From Coprinus comatus (taxonomy: Eukaryota; Basidiomycota; Agaricomycetes; Agaricales; Agaricaceae): a stretch of 64,000 bases of DNA. Numbering within the stretch: position 1 is the stretch's first letter; every line of letters begins with the position of its first letter. Shown piece after piece: positions 22,225 to 33,906 of this stretch. The position numbers and the translations under genes were made by a program. The notes below the pieces were generated by a model. It was given only the letters and a program-made list of their open reading frames with translations. It was not told where the DNA came from and searched no databases. The DNA is taken from assembly GCA_034638255.1 (NCBI GenBank), contig JAWPGT010000013.1, positions 434,001 through 498,000 of the forward strand, read 5' to 3'.

Positions 22225-24669
22225 TCACAGGTTCTGCCGTAAAGTATGGTCTCCTCCAACCAGCCCAATCCCCTCTTCAGTTTGAGCCATCATCACTCCA
22301 TCCACATCCACAGATCCTGTCCCAGGCAAGAATACTACTCCAGAAGTTCCATCTGGCGTCGATATATCCACACTCAAACTATTCTCTGTGATATCCCACT
22401 TGACGCCAAACCAACCCAAGCCAGTTTCAAATCCTCCCTCTGCGGATTCAAGACCGCTGAGAACTGGTGCAACACTCCATTTTCTCCCTTGTGGGGCCGT
22501 GATTCCCAACCCGAGAACATAGAAAGTCATCGCAGGGGTCGGACCTGTAGCCCATCCATGTGCATGGCTTGTGTACGAATGGTCAAAATCATAACCTGCA
22601 GCTGAGCGGTAACTAATATGCAGTCGTGTTTAGAACTGATTTAGTGAATAAGGGTCTATATGTCAAACTTACCCCAGGGACCCGTTGGCCGTGAAACCTT
22701 CAAGTAGACTGGATTGGACCGAGATGTTTGTGTAAAGCATGTATCCCCACTATCACTCATTAACACATTGCCTTTAATCAATAATATTTCTCACCTCTGT
22801 ATATATATATGGTGAGTACGTATACAATCTTTTCATAACATGTGATGCTCACCTTTCCTCATAAGTTCAATTGCTCTCTCACCTTCTCCCGCAATAAAAT
22901 GAGCTTGCAGTTCAAACCCTCCAACAAATGGAATAATAGTATCATTAAGCTCGGGACTGAGAGGACCTATGTCAGTCCAGAATTGTGTTAAGCCTTCACT
23001 GACAGCAGTATTTTGCTCTCTTGAATTCGTTGCATTAAATAAGACGGCGAGAGAGTTTCCATCCTGGGGATGCAAGTTGGTTGTGTCATTGTCGCGGTAC
23101 ATTCCTACTTCTTTATCCCAAAGTAAGCGATTGATAGATTCTTTCAATATGGTTGCATTTGTGACATAATCAAGGGCCAGTTCCACTTCACCGAGTACCT
23201 CAGCTAACTCAGCAGATGTCACAAGTGCCTATTCCAAGAGCTCGACTTTAGCTTTACACGCTAACAAAACACTTGATCTACCCACGCGATAAAGCAATAC
23301 ATTTGCGGCTGAATTATGTCCTTGTCCTCCATCACGTCCCCAATCGTTCGCGAACGATAATGGTACGTCCATCAGACCAGTTTCGTCGATTTGACGTTGA
23401 AGGAACGCCAAAGCTCGCGTATAATTGCCCCAGACATCTCGAACAAAATCAATATCGCCCGTATATAACCAAACACTATGTGTTCCAATCAAAGACCACG
23501 CAATGTAGGTATCACTTCCTTTCGCATTGATAGGGGGTCCAGAATACTGTAGAGCACCAGTCACTGGATCCTGTGTCGAAAACATTACCAATAATGCATT
23601 CTTGCTTGGAAGAATGTCATTCAACGCGACGAACTCCGTATGGGTGGATATTCCCATATCACCTATAGAAGGTCAACATCTTCTTGCTCGTACACACACC
23701 TACAACATTTCACGGACCTGGCCATACATTTCTGTGGGGTGAACGAACCCATCAAAAAAAAAATCACTTCACAAATACAACAGTATTCCTCCTACCGATC
23801 ACGTTTTGCACCATCAACTAGGATAGGACCCTCTACTGGACCTCCTGATGCATCATTGGCCCAACCTATGTTGGTAAATGTCAATGTTCAATCTGCTGTT
23901 GACATGTCTCCTCTCACCATGAGGACTTGGGCAAGGCTGTTGCCGAGCTTGATGGGAATCTATGGTATTCGTCTGGACCGTATATGCTCCAGCATACCAC
24001 AACTTGGTCAAAAAGTCTGGGTCGTGAAAGCTGGGATCACGGGTAGAGAAGTATCCTGTGTAGGCTCGAAGATCCTCCCAATGTGGCATAAACGTATTTT
24101 CAACTCCAATATTGGCGATCCTTACCGGCCCGTCCGAGTTTATAGCAATGGTCATATAACGAAACCCACCGCGCTGTTCGCGAATAGTCTGCTTAAATTG
24201 TCCTTTTTGTAATGGAGTGGGAATAGTCTGGACACCATCGCCGTCCATGCTTGCTCTACTTCGGCAAGAATCATCCGAATTAGTTGCACTGATGAACTCG
24301 GTTGATTCGGTAAAGGAAAGTGAAACTTTCGAATCTGGATCTGCACGAAGTATCGTTAGGAAAACGCGACCTCCAACCTGATACTATATTAGTATTGTGC
24401 GCTCAACCATCCTTGCGGGGGAACATCACCTCTTGACCAAAATCCAGTACGACAAAAGAGTTGTTTCCTCGCAAAGTAGCAGTGTCATTCTCAGGATCAA
24501 TTAATCCTCTAGCGTTGAAAATGTCTCCCTGGGTCGAGTGAATACTTCTTGGTCGACTAGTTCTAGTCTCCGGAGCGAAGTTGAACTTGTCCCAAGGTCC
24601 GTGAGGTGCCAAACCGTAGACAAGCCACGCTATGAAGGGATGTAGCAGTATTGCCGTGGTTAGAAGCAT
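22225..24669 (-). CDS. Secreted alpha-L-rhamnosidase-like glycoside hydrolase (GH78 type)
   Basis: Predicted to remove terminal alpha-L-rhamnose from plant glycosides or pectin side chains outside the cell. The start at 24669 gives a hydrophobic signal peptide (MLLTTAILLHPFIAWLVYGL) and then APHGPWDKFNFAPETRTSRP. The beta-rich N-terminal region (NNSFVVLDFGQEV, VGGRVFLTILRAD, FRYMTIAINS) precedes an (alpha/alpha)6 barrel with SDTYIAWSLIGTHSVWLYTG, LSFANDWGRDGGQGHNSAAN and SPELNDTIIPFVGGFELQAH, then HAHGWATGPTPAMTFYVLGL and a C-terminal beta domain. Several N-glycosylation sequons (NDT, NNS, NAT, NYT) fit secretion. About six short introns. The fold and layout match GH78-like fungal enzymes; the substrate is inferred from family. 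Divergent from the ataxin-3-like gene; the ATG27 start lies 95 bp past its stop on the same strand. Confidence 0.85.
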
Positions 24670-24870
24670 GATGGGTTGTAGTCCCCTTTGCTGAAACCTG
24701 GGCAATTTGTAGTATGTACTAATACCTCACACGGTGGACTTCCGGAAGGCTTTGTGTTGCATCACATGGATGATATGTCATATTATTTCTACAATGTATA
24801 GGTATTCGACTCTCAGGCTATTCCGTTATGAGGTAATCGCACAAGGCCAGAGACAGGAAGAAGTTGTCCT

Positions 24871-24877
24871 TATAAAA
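24871..24877 (+). promoter_or_regulatory. Candidate TATA box for the ataxin-3-like gene
   Basis: TATAAAA on the + strand 138 bp upstream of the ATG at 25015, with a GCACGTGC E-box palindrome between them. Position is plausible for a fungal core promoter; unproven. Confidence 0.35.
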
Positions 24878-24926
24878 AGTGTGGTATTTCAATCCTTGCC
24901 TTCTCCCGTACATTCCGCGCCGAGAG

Positions 24927-24934
24927 GCACGTGC
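24927..24934. promoter_or_regulatory. CACGTG E-box palindrome
   Basis: GCACGTGC, an 8-bp perfect palindrome with the bHLH core CACGTG, 81 bp upstream of the ataxin-3-like ATG in the divergent promoter. Confidence 0.35.
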
Positions 24935-25014
24935 TGAGGACTGAGTACGCGTCCTAATTGGAATATCAAGTGGTCGGTCTTTTTACTTCACCACTACTTG
25001 CAAAGCTCGTCACA

Positions 25015-26944
25015 ATGGCAGGGCTCGAAGGGCTTGCGTCTATAATATACCATGAAAAGCAGCAATCTGGATCTATGCTATGCGCTCAGCATGCACTAAA
25101 TTCCCTGCTTCGTACGTAGTCCACAAGCTAACGATCATTCTCTCAACATCTAACTTACGAACAGAAGGACCATATGTGTGTCTCTTTATGCGACTAGTAT
25201 AAGCCATTGTGACTTATAGTATATTTCCCTAGTTCACTGCCCCCGATCTCTCTGAGATTGCCCATAATCTGGATGTACTGGAAGACAGTTACGATATTGA
25301 GGGTGCGGCGGATAGTAGCAGGAATATGGATGACACAGGTGAGTTGCGGCGTTATGCATTTATTGCAACGATTTGTTTATCGAACTCCTAGGTTTCTTTT
25401 CGATCCAGGTACTGGATGAAGCGCTGAAAGTATGGGGACTCAAGTAAGTATGCTATTATCTTGTTACCGAATCACCTATAACAGTATCTATCAGTTTAGT
25501 GAGATGGCGTAGTGCCGACATGCGTCCTTATCAAGATCGCCCATAGTAAGTTCCTTCATGGAATCACTGCACAAGCGCTGGAGCACAAGGACAGTACCCA
25601 ACTGGCCTTCATTCTTAATTTAGAACAACATTGGTTCACCCTGCGACGCTTTGGTCCTGCCTTGGCAAATGTAGATGAGGATCCTGGTGAAGGACATTGG
25701 TTCAATCTAAACTCATCTTTGTCAACCCCGGAATGGGTATCCAAAACCTATCTCGGGATGGTGCTGCAGCAAGCTGAAATGGAAGGTATGCAGCCAAGTC
25801 CAACTAGAGATAGACTGACGTTGATAGTCCGATATCAGGATACTCTGTATTCACCGTAATTCAAGCTGATCAGTCGGCACCGCTTGCACTTCCACGCACG
25901 GACGCAGATGATGTCGCAGCGACGTTGCCCGAACCCGCCTCGGCAAGTTCCTCGAGTGTATACAACGCAACTAAAAGGAACGGTTATCGTCTCGGGTCGT
26001 CCTCGAAACCTAGCAGCGAGAGATCTTCTCACGGAATGGAACACATAGAAGGACTTGACGACGAGGACTACGAGCTCCAAGCCGTTCTTCAGGCCTCTTT
26101 GGCTGGTCAGAGAGGCTATAGCTCGGAACCCTACGAGGCTGGGCTACCTCTGCCGCCAATTTCTCCTCCCCAGCTGGCTAGAGCTTCAACATCACAAACC
26201 TATTCAAGTGTCGCTAGCCGTGCATCGACTCAATCCGATGAATTCACTCCTTCTGAGGCCAGTGAATTGGACCCTGTAGCGGCGAGCATGGAAAGAAATC
26301 GGGTTCTGTTGCAACGACTTCAACGAGAACAAGAAATGGCACAACGAGAACTCTTAATGTCGAACGATGTATCTCCACAAGAACAAGCCGCACAGGAAGC
26401 ACGAAGAGAGCAGAGGAGAAGGCAAGAGGAACAAGAGGAGGAGGAACTAAGAAGGGCTATTGCAGAGAGTGAAGCTATGGCTCGGGAACAGGGGCAAAGA
26501 AGTAGCGCTACACGGACCGACGAGGTTCAGTTGGATTTTGATTCCGCGGATCATGATAATGCCTCATCATCATCTTCTTCGTCATCATCATCTTACGTTG
26601 GACTTAGTCAAACAAATCGCACCTATGACGACGAAGACGCCGAACTACAAGCAGCACTCAAAGCCTCCCTGGAAAATGTTCCTCCGGGGTGGCAACACAG
26701 TGAATTACCACCAGCTCCCACTCAGCGGCTTCAACCTCCATCCACATCGGCCGTCAATAGTACTAGCACAAGCAATGATGGAATCGGTGCAGCTATGGAT
26801 GTTGATGAATATTCGGATTTGGAATCAGTCTCTTCTGATATTTCAGTGGAAACGGAAAATACGAGTGCGCCAGTCGAAGAACCAACTACAGCGCCAAGTA
26901 TAGATGAGATCAGAAAGGCCAGACTGGCGCGTTTCGGATTATGA
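25015..26944 (+). CDS. Ataxin-3-like Josephin deubiquitinase
   Basis: Cysteine protease predicted to trim or edit ubiquitin chains. Josephin domain: catalytic Cys in GSMLCAQHALNSLL (about residue 23), FTAPDLSEIAHNLDVLE, catalytic His in LEQHWFTLRRFG and Asn in GHWFNLNSS, so the triad looks complete. The long C-terminal exon carries three ubiquitin-interacting motifs: DDEDYELQAVLQASLAG (near 26055), EEEELRRAIAESEAMARE (near 26437) and DDEDAELQAALKASLEN (near 26626), separated by Ser-rich and Glu/Arg/Gln coiled-coil stretches. The C-terminus is EIRKARLARFGL, a basic RxxRLxRF-like tail that could contact Cdc48/p97 (inference). About five small introns, with very short exons around 25166-25176 and 25391-25444. 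Budding yeast lacks this gene. Identification strong. Confidence 0.94.
26564..26593 (+). repeat. Serine-codon run (10 Ser) in ataxin-3-like gene
   Basis: Imperfect TCA/TCT/TCG repeat coding ten serines between UIM2 and UIM3; a possible length-variable tract. Confidence 0.8.
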
Positions 26945-28883
26945 GTCACTGCCATCCTCTGTTATCACTTTTTATGAACGTCTATGCACCTGTTTTGATG
27001 ATCTTTTTGTGCACTCAGAATAGGACACTTGTATCATATTCCCTTCCCTAATTCACGCGTTGTCTCTTGCCCTACGTACACCAACTTGAACGAATTATGT
27101 AGTCTGGACAAATGGCTGGTCCAGATTATCATTGAAATATTGGTCTCGGGCTTGAGATTGGATACGGGCTCGCACGGATACATCATACGCTAAACTTCAT
27201 AAGTGTTCACCGAGCTGATCCACCAACCCATACTAGTAGGTTTGTTCCATGATTCATCAGACGATGAAGAAAACCTTGTCCTAAGATCTTTCTTCCATAC
27301 TATCAACTTCAAGCATGCATGTGAATGATGTAGCACAGAGAATGAAGAGGCCCGGTCCATTTAGGTCGTTAGTTAGGTTCTATTTCAACCTATGAGTGAG
27401 AATCCACAGCAAACACGCAATTGTCTGCCCCAGTATCAGTATCGCATGGTAAGCACTTCTAGCTTCTCAATCAAAAACGGTATCAAGACGAGATGTCGTT
27501 ACTAGGCAGGTTAAATATATACAGAGTGTACCATGTCAAAGGATCAGTACTCAGTGTAAAAAAAAAAAAAAGGCCTGTTGTATGCTGCAAAATCAATATC
27601 TACATCTAACAAACTCACGCAAAAGGTAAATGATAAGGAAACTGAGATGTGGAGAGGGAAAAAAATAGCATTGTTTCTGACGAGAAAGACTTAATATCTT
27701 CTGATTTCTCTCCAAATTCTACGCAAGTATTCAATACGAATGATAAATGAACTGCGGTGTGCCTAAATTCTCAATACATTTCACTCAGATGGTCTATTTT
27801 CAATAACACCCCCATCCCATGTCACAACCTGAACGGGCTGTTCGGCGCATTATGATTCAAGAAAAATAGTAATGATGACCAGTGACTAGGAACTCTCTAT
27901 AAATAAATACTTGTGTAACCTGACTCAATACCGCCGCTCAGCCCTTCTCCCAACTATGATATGAAGTAGAATTGCATACGTTTTTCCACACAAAATCATG
28001 ATGCACATAAACACGAGATCTCATAAGATTAAGGATATCACATACCATTCATCACATCATCATCGTATGAAGGCTCAAATACACTGAATCCGTACAAGAA
28101 CTTCTTTCGGTACTCTCAAATTGATATCGATAAAATTAGATACATCATTGCTGATTACAGAGACCAACATGGTCTCCTCGGATGATCTCGTGTTACACTT
28201 TTGCACAACATTTGATATTTATATCTAAGGCTATATGTAGCCCACTACAAATATCCATAAGTAACCTTTAATCTATAACATTAATCAAACCAAAGGCAGA
28301 GTTTGGCAATTTCCCATCTGCCACTGTATTTGATTTCTATTAAGTACGATTCTTAGCTTCGATGGAAACCAATCGACATAGCCCTTTGATGACAAGATCA
28401 ATAGGTAATTCAATCAGAGTCCGGTTGTAAGTATCATAATGTGACTTGATTGAACTGGTTTGAAGAATCATCATAGAGGGGAGATGGCAGGACATTTGGG
28501 TGACTGTTGTGGAGAGATATTAAGAACCAAACCCTTGACGGGCATCCTTTGCAGTTCTGTGTAATTGCAGATGTTGGATTTAAATCAAAATACCACAGCA
28601 AATCAGTCCCTGCTTCAGAGGCCCAAATTGCAGTGCATATCTACATATTCGATGAGAGCGCGCGTGCATATATTAGTAGTGTTCAGAAATGAGTTGGACT
28701 TGGATAAGAGTTTTGAATGGAAAGAATGACATTGTATGGATATGAAAAATGTTCAATGAAAAGGCATGGAAATATACAAATGGTGAGTAAGCGCATGAAA
28801 ACAACTGTTCGGGTAATGAATAACAAAAATAATTCCACAATGAAGAATACAGCTAGTATACAAAGTGAAAGAAAGACAGATAT
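26945..28883. other. 1.9-kb AT-rich region between convergent genes
   Basis: No supported coding gene between the convergent ataxin-3-like and RING-ligase stops. It is AT-rich, with a 14-base A run (27558-27571) and a short perfect stem TCTGGAC/GTCCAGA near 27102-27124. Small open frames (for example 28507-28692) lack any family resemblance. Possibilities: long 3' UTRs, a non-coding transcript, or degraded DNA. Confidence 0.5.
27558..27571. repeat. Poly-A tract (14 A)
   Basis: Run of 14 adenines followed by GGCC. No target-site duplication or LINE/SINE body was recognised around it. Confidence 0.6.
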
Positions 28884-31037
28884 TCAAACAACATGCAAGT
28901 ATGACATTACTGAGTTCTCTGTCTCTGTTGTTCGTGGAACTTCGGGGCCAAGGTGGTTAGATGGGCTGCGCTGCAAACGGGGAAGGGGATCTTCTTCTGA
29001 GTGTACCGACCCGTCCTCGGTTCGTGACTGCTCTTCTTGCTGTCGACGATGTCGTCTCCCTGAAGCGAAGCGCAAATACCTGGAAAACCGGTTATTCATG
29101 GTTGACCTCCGAGCTCCTGGCCGGAGCTGATGCTCAGAATGCAACCCATCGATTCCAAATTCTTCGCCCTCTTGGTTGTCATCAGATAACATAGTTTCCA
29201 ATGCAAGAAAATCTGGATAGACACGACGGGATGAGCAGGTTTCTTGCGTATGCATGGTGAAGAAAAGTTTACCATGGCGACAAATAGGACAAGAGCTGGA
29301 AAGCTCCAGTAACCATGGGTCAACACACTGCGGATGGAAGCGGTGCTTTCCTTCGCAAGGGAGAATTCTTAAGTCATCCCCTTCAATAAAATCAACAATG
29401 CATATAGGACAAGTTTCTCGACCCATTGCTTCGGGACTGAGGTTGTCTCGAATGGGTTGAATGTCTTGCAAGTTTTGATCTGGTGAATGCGTTGGTGGTG
29501 TCGAAGGGCCTTCCCCTAGATCATATCTCCTTGTTGATTGGGGTATTGAAGCGCCCATTGTGTCTCCCAAGGGCAATTTTCTAGTTCCTGATGGCGTCAA
29601 ATGGTTCTCGGCCATGGTAGCGGCCACAGCAGACTCCCCATTCTTGATTATAAAGGCACTTTGTCGACTAGCAGCCTTTTGATCAACAAGTTCCCAATTT
29701 TCCACGTCTTGGGCTTCAAAATCCTTGTTTGAGACGACTCCCATCGCCGTATTATTCTCTGCGTTGGTGTTGCTTCCAAATTTGACGACAGGGAAGGTGT
29801 CCAAGATAGCTCTAGTGAGTCCCCTCGCACGGCCTTGTGGAAGCCCGTCGGATCCTATTCTAGCTCGTGGGCCATACCTCTCAGGATGTCGCATGGCCCG
29901 AATTGCCTAACATTTGCGGAAGAGATGGTTAAACAAATGAAAAGAATATAAGTATGTCTGGGTCAAAGGACTGAGGTGAAGGTTTACTCACTCCAGATAT
30001 GATTACGATGCAGAACAATGCAGAAACACACCCTGTAATGGCATAGAGAATAATCCTTGAAGAGTCCATATGAGTCAGTGGAACTTTCGGAATGATACAG
30101 ACACACATGGCGATTGCAGTATTATTAGAATCTGTTTCATTCCGATTTTCATCTCTCGAATTCCCAGCGGGCATAAAATCTTCGGTGGCATTATATGCAC
30201 GCAAGATAGCATAGAGTAAATGAGGTTCTGTGGCATATCCATGTTCGATTGACTGTCGGATGGCATCGGCTGATGCATTCAGGCGCTCGGAATCATAGTC
30301 AACGAGACTGGTATTTTCAGCCAGTTCTTTGAATTGATAGTCAATTATATGTGCGCTTGAATTACTTTGAGTTGAGAATATATCAAAGACCTGATCAAAA
30401 GTTGTCGGATCAGAATATTCTGGGTTGATGACACAAGCGACTGAATAAAGCGAATAGAGGAGCTTTGTCCAAGGTTAACTGAGATGAGGACTAGAGTATA
30501 TACGAACACATACTGCAGCTACAGCGCCCTTGTCTCTGGCCAGAGTGAATATGTCAACTTCCATCGAAGCATCAGTCGCATTGGCATCACATGAAACCAT
30601 TGCTATCCACGGAGCGGCCGCTGGTCTATGTTACTAGACAGTTCCAGTTATTGTTACAAGTTGGACGCACATGGTGGAGTGGAATCATTCGCATACCCTT
30701 CCGAAAAGTGAATCAAAGCACCCTGAAAGCAATTTATTATGTCAACAGAGGAAGACAGCGAGTGCGAGGATGGCGCACTCTGCTTGTGCCCTGGGTTTGA
30801 TACCCGACGAGCTGATACGAGACGTTTTCGATGTAGGAGCTGGTTAAGCGATGAGAAACGGGCCAAGATTGTGGCAGGTGAGACGAACGCATTTGGATAC
30901 CACTGGAGGAGAAGCTTGGATATGTCTGTGACATTGAGACCGCCTGCAATGGCCTCTGAGGTGGAGTTTGTGGGAGAGGCTGGGATGTAGGCAAGGGCAA
31001 GAGAAATAAGGTACAGGAGGATGATAGGGGGTCTCAT
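28884..31037 (-). CDS. Membrane-anchored RING-H2 E3 ubiquitin ligase
   Basis: The start at 31037 gives a signal peptide (MRPPIILLYLISLALAYIPA). A lumenal region follows over several exons: ALIHFSEGYANDSTPPC, then VSWIAMVSCDANATDASMEV, DIFTLARDKGAVAAV, CVINPEYSDPTTFDQVFDIF. This resembles the PA-like lumenal part of PA-TM-RING ligases. One membrane helix follows (IILYAITGCVSALFCIVIIS), then a cytosolic part with a RING-H2 finger: CPIC, a spacer, LPCEGKHRFHPQCVDPWLL, and CPICR. The tail is Ser/Glu/Arg-rich. The CX2C...CXHX3HX2C...CX2C spacing fits an active E3. It probably sits in an endosomal or vacuolar membrane with the RING facing the cytosol (inference from topology). The ATG is only 57 bp past the allantoinase stop, so its promoter overlaps that gene's 3' end. 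Confidence 0.88.
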
Positions 31038-31059
31038 GGGTGAAGACGAGAGAAAACAG

Positions 31060-31065
31060 CACGTG
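31060..31065. promoter_or_regulatory. CACGTG site between allantoinase and RING genes
   Basis: CACGTG lies in the 57-bp gap between the allantoinase stop and the RING-ligase ATG, within the likely core promoter or 5' leader of the RING gene. Function unproven. Confidence 0.3.
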
Positions 31066-31094
31066 TTCAATATATTCCTATTTCTACTCTATTT

Positions 31095-32722
31095 CTACAC
31101 CAGCCGTCCCTGTACCTCCCCCACGCATCCTCCTCCTGCCAGGTCGTACACAAGTCTGCCTCGCACATACGTCTGCTCAACAACACCACGCAGTATCTGA
31201 CCCTCGTACGGCGTCAATTTGTTCTTGAACCTAAGCCCTTCTTTCGTAACCTGCAATCCAGCGTCAGAACAGAATTACACCAATCAGTCACAATACTTGC
31301 TAAGAACTCCTGCTCGCTGTCCCACAACACAAAGTCACCATCATACCCCGTCTTTAGTTGGCCCTTGACGTTTCCTAACCCAGCATGCTCGGCCGTGCGT
31401 CTACTTATCCAATCCACAATCTTTGCCAATGGTACTTTCCGTTTCTGACCCTCTGTCCACAACAGACTCAGCCCTAGTCCAAGTGTGCTGATCCCACCCC
31501 AGGCACCCATTATATCACCATCATCCAACTTCTTGAGCTCGGCAACACACGGGCTATGGTCTGAAACTACACAGTCAATCGTTCCATCCATCAGCGCTTC
31601 CCAGAGCAGATCTTGGTTTTCCTTCTCTCTGACAGGAGGACAGCATTTGAATTCAGGCCGTCCGTTGGGTATATCATTCGAGGACAAACATAGATAATGG
31701 AAGCAAGATTCTACAGTCAACTTGGTCCCGGCGGCTCTGGCTCGGCGTATGGCCGGCAACGCATTAGCTGCGGAAAGATGAACAACATGGCACCGTAGGT
31801 TTGGGTACTTTTGCTGTGTTTCCAAAATGAAATTGATTGCATCTACTTCTAGTTTCTGTGGCCTTGAGTCGAGGAATGTCGAGTAGAGCGTTGGATCGGT
31901 GGAATGGTCTGGATAGTATTCTGTGTCAGCCAGCTCGGCGTGGAAGAGAAGTACAGTCGATCGTTCCTGGATCTAGTGCATTAGCATTCCTTATGATCTG
32001 TCATGGCAAGCTGTGAGCACCTGAAGAGCTTGTATAGCCCGTTCGACGTCCTGTTTATGGACACAGGGAAATTCCTGCGATCTAATATTAGTTTGGGTTG
32101 GGACGGTAAGGTGACCCTTACATCCACTCCGCTCTCTATAAGGAAGCACTTGAAGCCCTTTACGCTGGCGTCAATGAGAGGTCCAAGATTGTCCTGATGT
32201 ATTGTGAACGATGTCAACTGCCCGGTAGATTCCCATTTCGTATTTTATTACCTGGTTGCCTGGTATGACTCCTCCCCAGAAACCGACATCGACATGGCAT
32301 TGACCGCGTGCAGCGTCTCGTTTGATCTGGAGGTTCTCAACTGTAGTTGTGGGTGGGATAGAGTTGAGGGGCATATCGATGACGGTCGTGACGCCGCCTG
32401 ATGCGGCTGCCCTTGTGCCCGTCCAGAAACCCTCCCAGTCTGTCCTGCCAGGCTCATTAAGATGGACATGTGCACTGCACCGGGGTGAGCGTGTGAGATA
32501 AGATAGACCGGGGACGACGTACTCTACGAGTCCTGGGAGGACGATACGATGGCCGGCGTCGATCCAGATGGTATCATCAGGATAGTCAGCACGGGATGCG
32601 AGGGTGTTGAGGACGTCGATTATCTTCCCAGAGTCAGTGTCGACAACGATGGTAGCTGGCTGGGGTGCTTGTGTGTCTGGGAGGAGGACATTGGTAGCCG
32701 CGCACACAAGGAGCGGAGGCAT
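31095..32722 (-). CDS. DAL1: Allantoinase
   Basis: Hydrolyses allantoin to allantoate in purine (urate) breakdown for nitrogen. Amidohydrolase features: VLPGLVD then [20 protein letters not shown] (HxH metal site rebuilt by splicing), carboxylated-lysine segment [36 protein letters not shown] (metal His), [16 protein letters not shown], and CVVSDHSPC (catalytic Asp). The end, [20 protein letters not shown] and YVRGRLVYD, is typical of the cyclic-amidohydrolase family. Start at 32722 ([16 protein letters not shown]). The last intron (31300-31251, 50 bp) needs a GC donor (GCAAGT) to keep frame; the GT alternative one codon on breaks the conserved ending. The gene is divergent from the Yippee gene over 141 bp. 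No other purine-catabolism gene is nearby. Confidence 0.93.
31251..31300 (-). other. GC-AG intron in allantoinase gene
   Basis: Reading on the minus strand, exon ...EQEFL is followed by GCAAGT, a branch-like CTGAT, and TTGCAG before [15 protein letters not shown]. Only this GC donor gives phase 0 and restores the family's conserved C-terminus. Confidence 0.75.
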
Positions 32723-32765
32723 GAGATCTAAGCCCGTGTGGACGGGTGATCCGGTAGACGAGTCG

Positions 32766-32771
32766 AGATAG
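32766..32771. promoter_or_regulatory. HGATAR motif in allantoinase promoter
   Basis: AGATAG, matching the HGATAR consensus of fungal nitrogen GATA factors (AreA/NIT2 type), 44 bp upstream of the allantoinase ATG. Purine-catabolism genes are classically under such control; a single site is weak evidence. Confidence 0.3.
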
Positions 32772-32822
32772 AAAGCCGGGCTGGTTTGGACTGGTTCGGC
32801 AAACAAGTAAGATGCTCGGTTG

Positions 32823-32829
32823 TATAAAG
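32823..32829 (+). promoter_or_regulatory. Candidate TATA box for the Yippee-like gene
   Basis: TATAAAG about 35 bp upstream of the ATG at 32864, inside the 141-bp divergent promoter. Close to the start codon, so either the leader is very short or the element is fortuitous. Confidence 0.3.
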
Positions 32830-32863
32830 AGTCTCCTCCCTCCTTCAATCCCTGGCAGCACTC

Positions 32864-33906
32864 ATGGACCCATACACTCTGAACGGTAGAAGCGTCCTTC
32901 CTCGTCGTCTGCCCCCTGTCCCCAGTCTCCCCTCTCTCCGCACCTCCACTTCCTCCTTCTCATCCTCGTCCTCGTCCTCTCCAGATGCTTCGCCACATTC
33001 GTCCCTCTCCCTTTCTCCAGGATCATCTTCTGAGGGTCTATCCTCCCCTGACTACTCGCCCTCAAAAACTCTCTCTTCCCTGAAGCGATCATCCCGCCCG
33101 TTACCCCAGATCCCCCTTCCACCTGGCAGAACGAACATTCAGCAACAGCAAAGTACGACTGGCCAGAACATTGTCTGCAAAAACTGCATGAATTCCATCG
33201 CAACCAGTGGTGGATTGTTGCCTTCATCTGCTGTGAGTACCACATATCATTTTGCCCAATACCGACATTTCGTGATCCCGATCCAAATCTCTCCTTGCCC
33301 AACTTTGATTTACTTATGATTGTTTTGATGTTACCCTAGGTTCCCCCAGGGTCGCGCTCTTTTCGTGGCTTTTCCGGGAAGGCAGCTCTATTTACTCAAG
33401 TGTATGTCCTCTGTGTCCTCCCTCAAGTCCCGAGTTAAACCTTGCAATATAGACGCAATATAACAGTAGCTAGACCACGCGTCCAGCTCATGACTACTGG
33501 AGCACATACCATGCAAGAAGCATTTTGTGCTCAGTGTCAAGTCTACGTTGGCTGGAAGATCGTCAAGGCACACGAAAGAAGCGAAAGGTGGAAAGAAGGT
33601 ACATGGCTACTGGAGCTTGAAGGCCTTAGAGTAACTCCTAACGAGACCTCTACGGTTGACCCCGAGGAATCAAACATTGGCGTCCATAGATCAGTGAGAA
33701 CCTCCGTCATTCGGGCACCGAGAGGCTCATACCCTAAAGATGCCATGAACATGGTTAAATCTGCGAAAGAAAAGGGGCTGGGTTTGGACCTTGGATCTTC
33801 CCAAACAAACTATGGACACCATTATCACACGAGCCACAGTGATATGAGGACCTATCACACAAGTGCAAGTGCTGTGTACTTGCCAGTGAGGGTTGCTGCA
33901 ACTTGA
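32864..33906 (+). CDS. Yippee-like zinc-binding protein
   Basis: Start 32864 gives a Ser/Pro-rich N-terminus ([20 protein letters not shown]) of about 110 residues, then a Yippee domain: CKNC (first CX2C), [34 protein letters not shown] (the second CX2C is CAQC), [20 protein letters not shown]. The four cysteines form the domain's zinc-binding knuckle. Introns: 33233-33338 (GTGAGT...CCTAG) and one at about 33403-33453, splicing ...FTQV to RNITVARP. The tail after WLLELEGL is Ser/Thr/His-rich and ends VRVAAT, stop 33904-33906. The Yippee fold is related to Mis18 and cereblon thalidomide-binding domains; fungal members are little studied. Not the short ~110-residue Yippee type: this one carries long disordered ends. 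Confidence 0.9.

Larger units (their letters stand above)
24670..25014. other. Divergent promoter region GH78 / ataxin-3
   Basis: A 345-bp divergent region. It contains TATAAAA at 24871-24877 (138 bp before the ataxin-3 ATG) and the palindrome GCACGTGC at 24927-24934. No gene seen. Confidence 0.55.

Noticed and set aside
27558..27571. Poly-A run as the tail of a retrotransposed element
   Set aside because: No element body or target-site duplication recognised; poly-A runs also occur in ordinary introns here (55651-55668).
28507..28692. 60-residue open frame in the ataxin-3/RING gap
   Set aside because: No domain and no expected splice partners.
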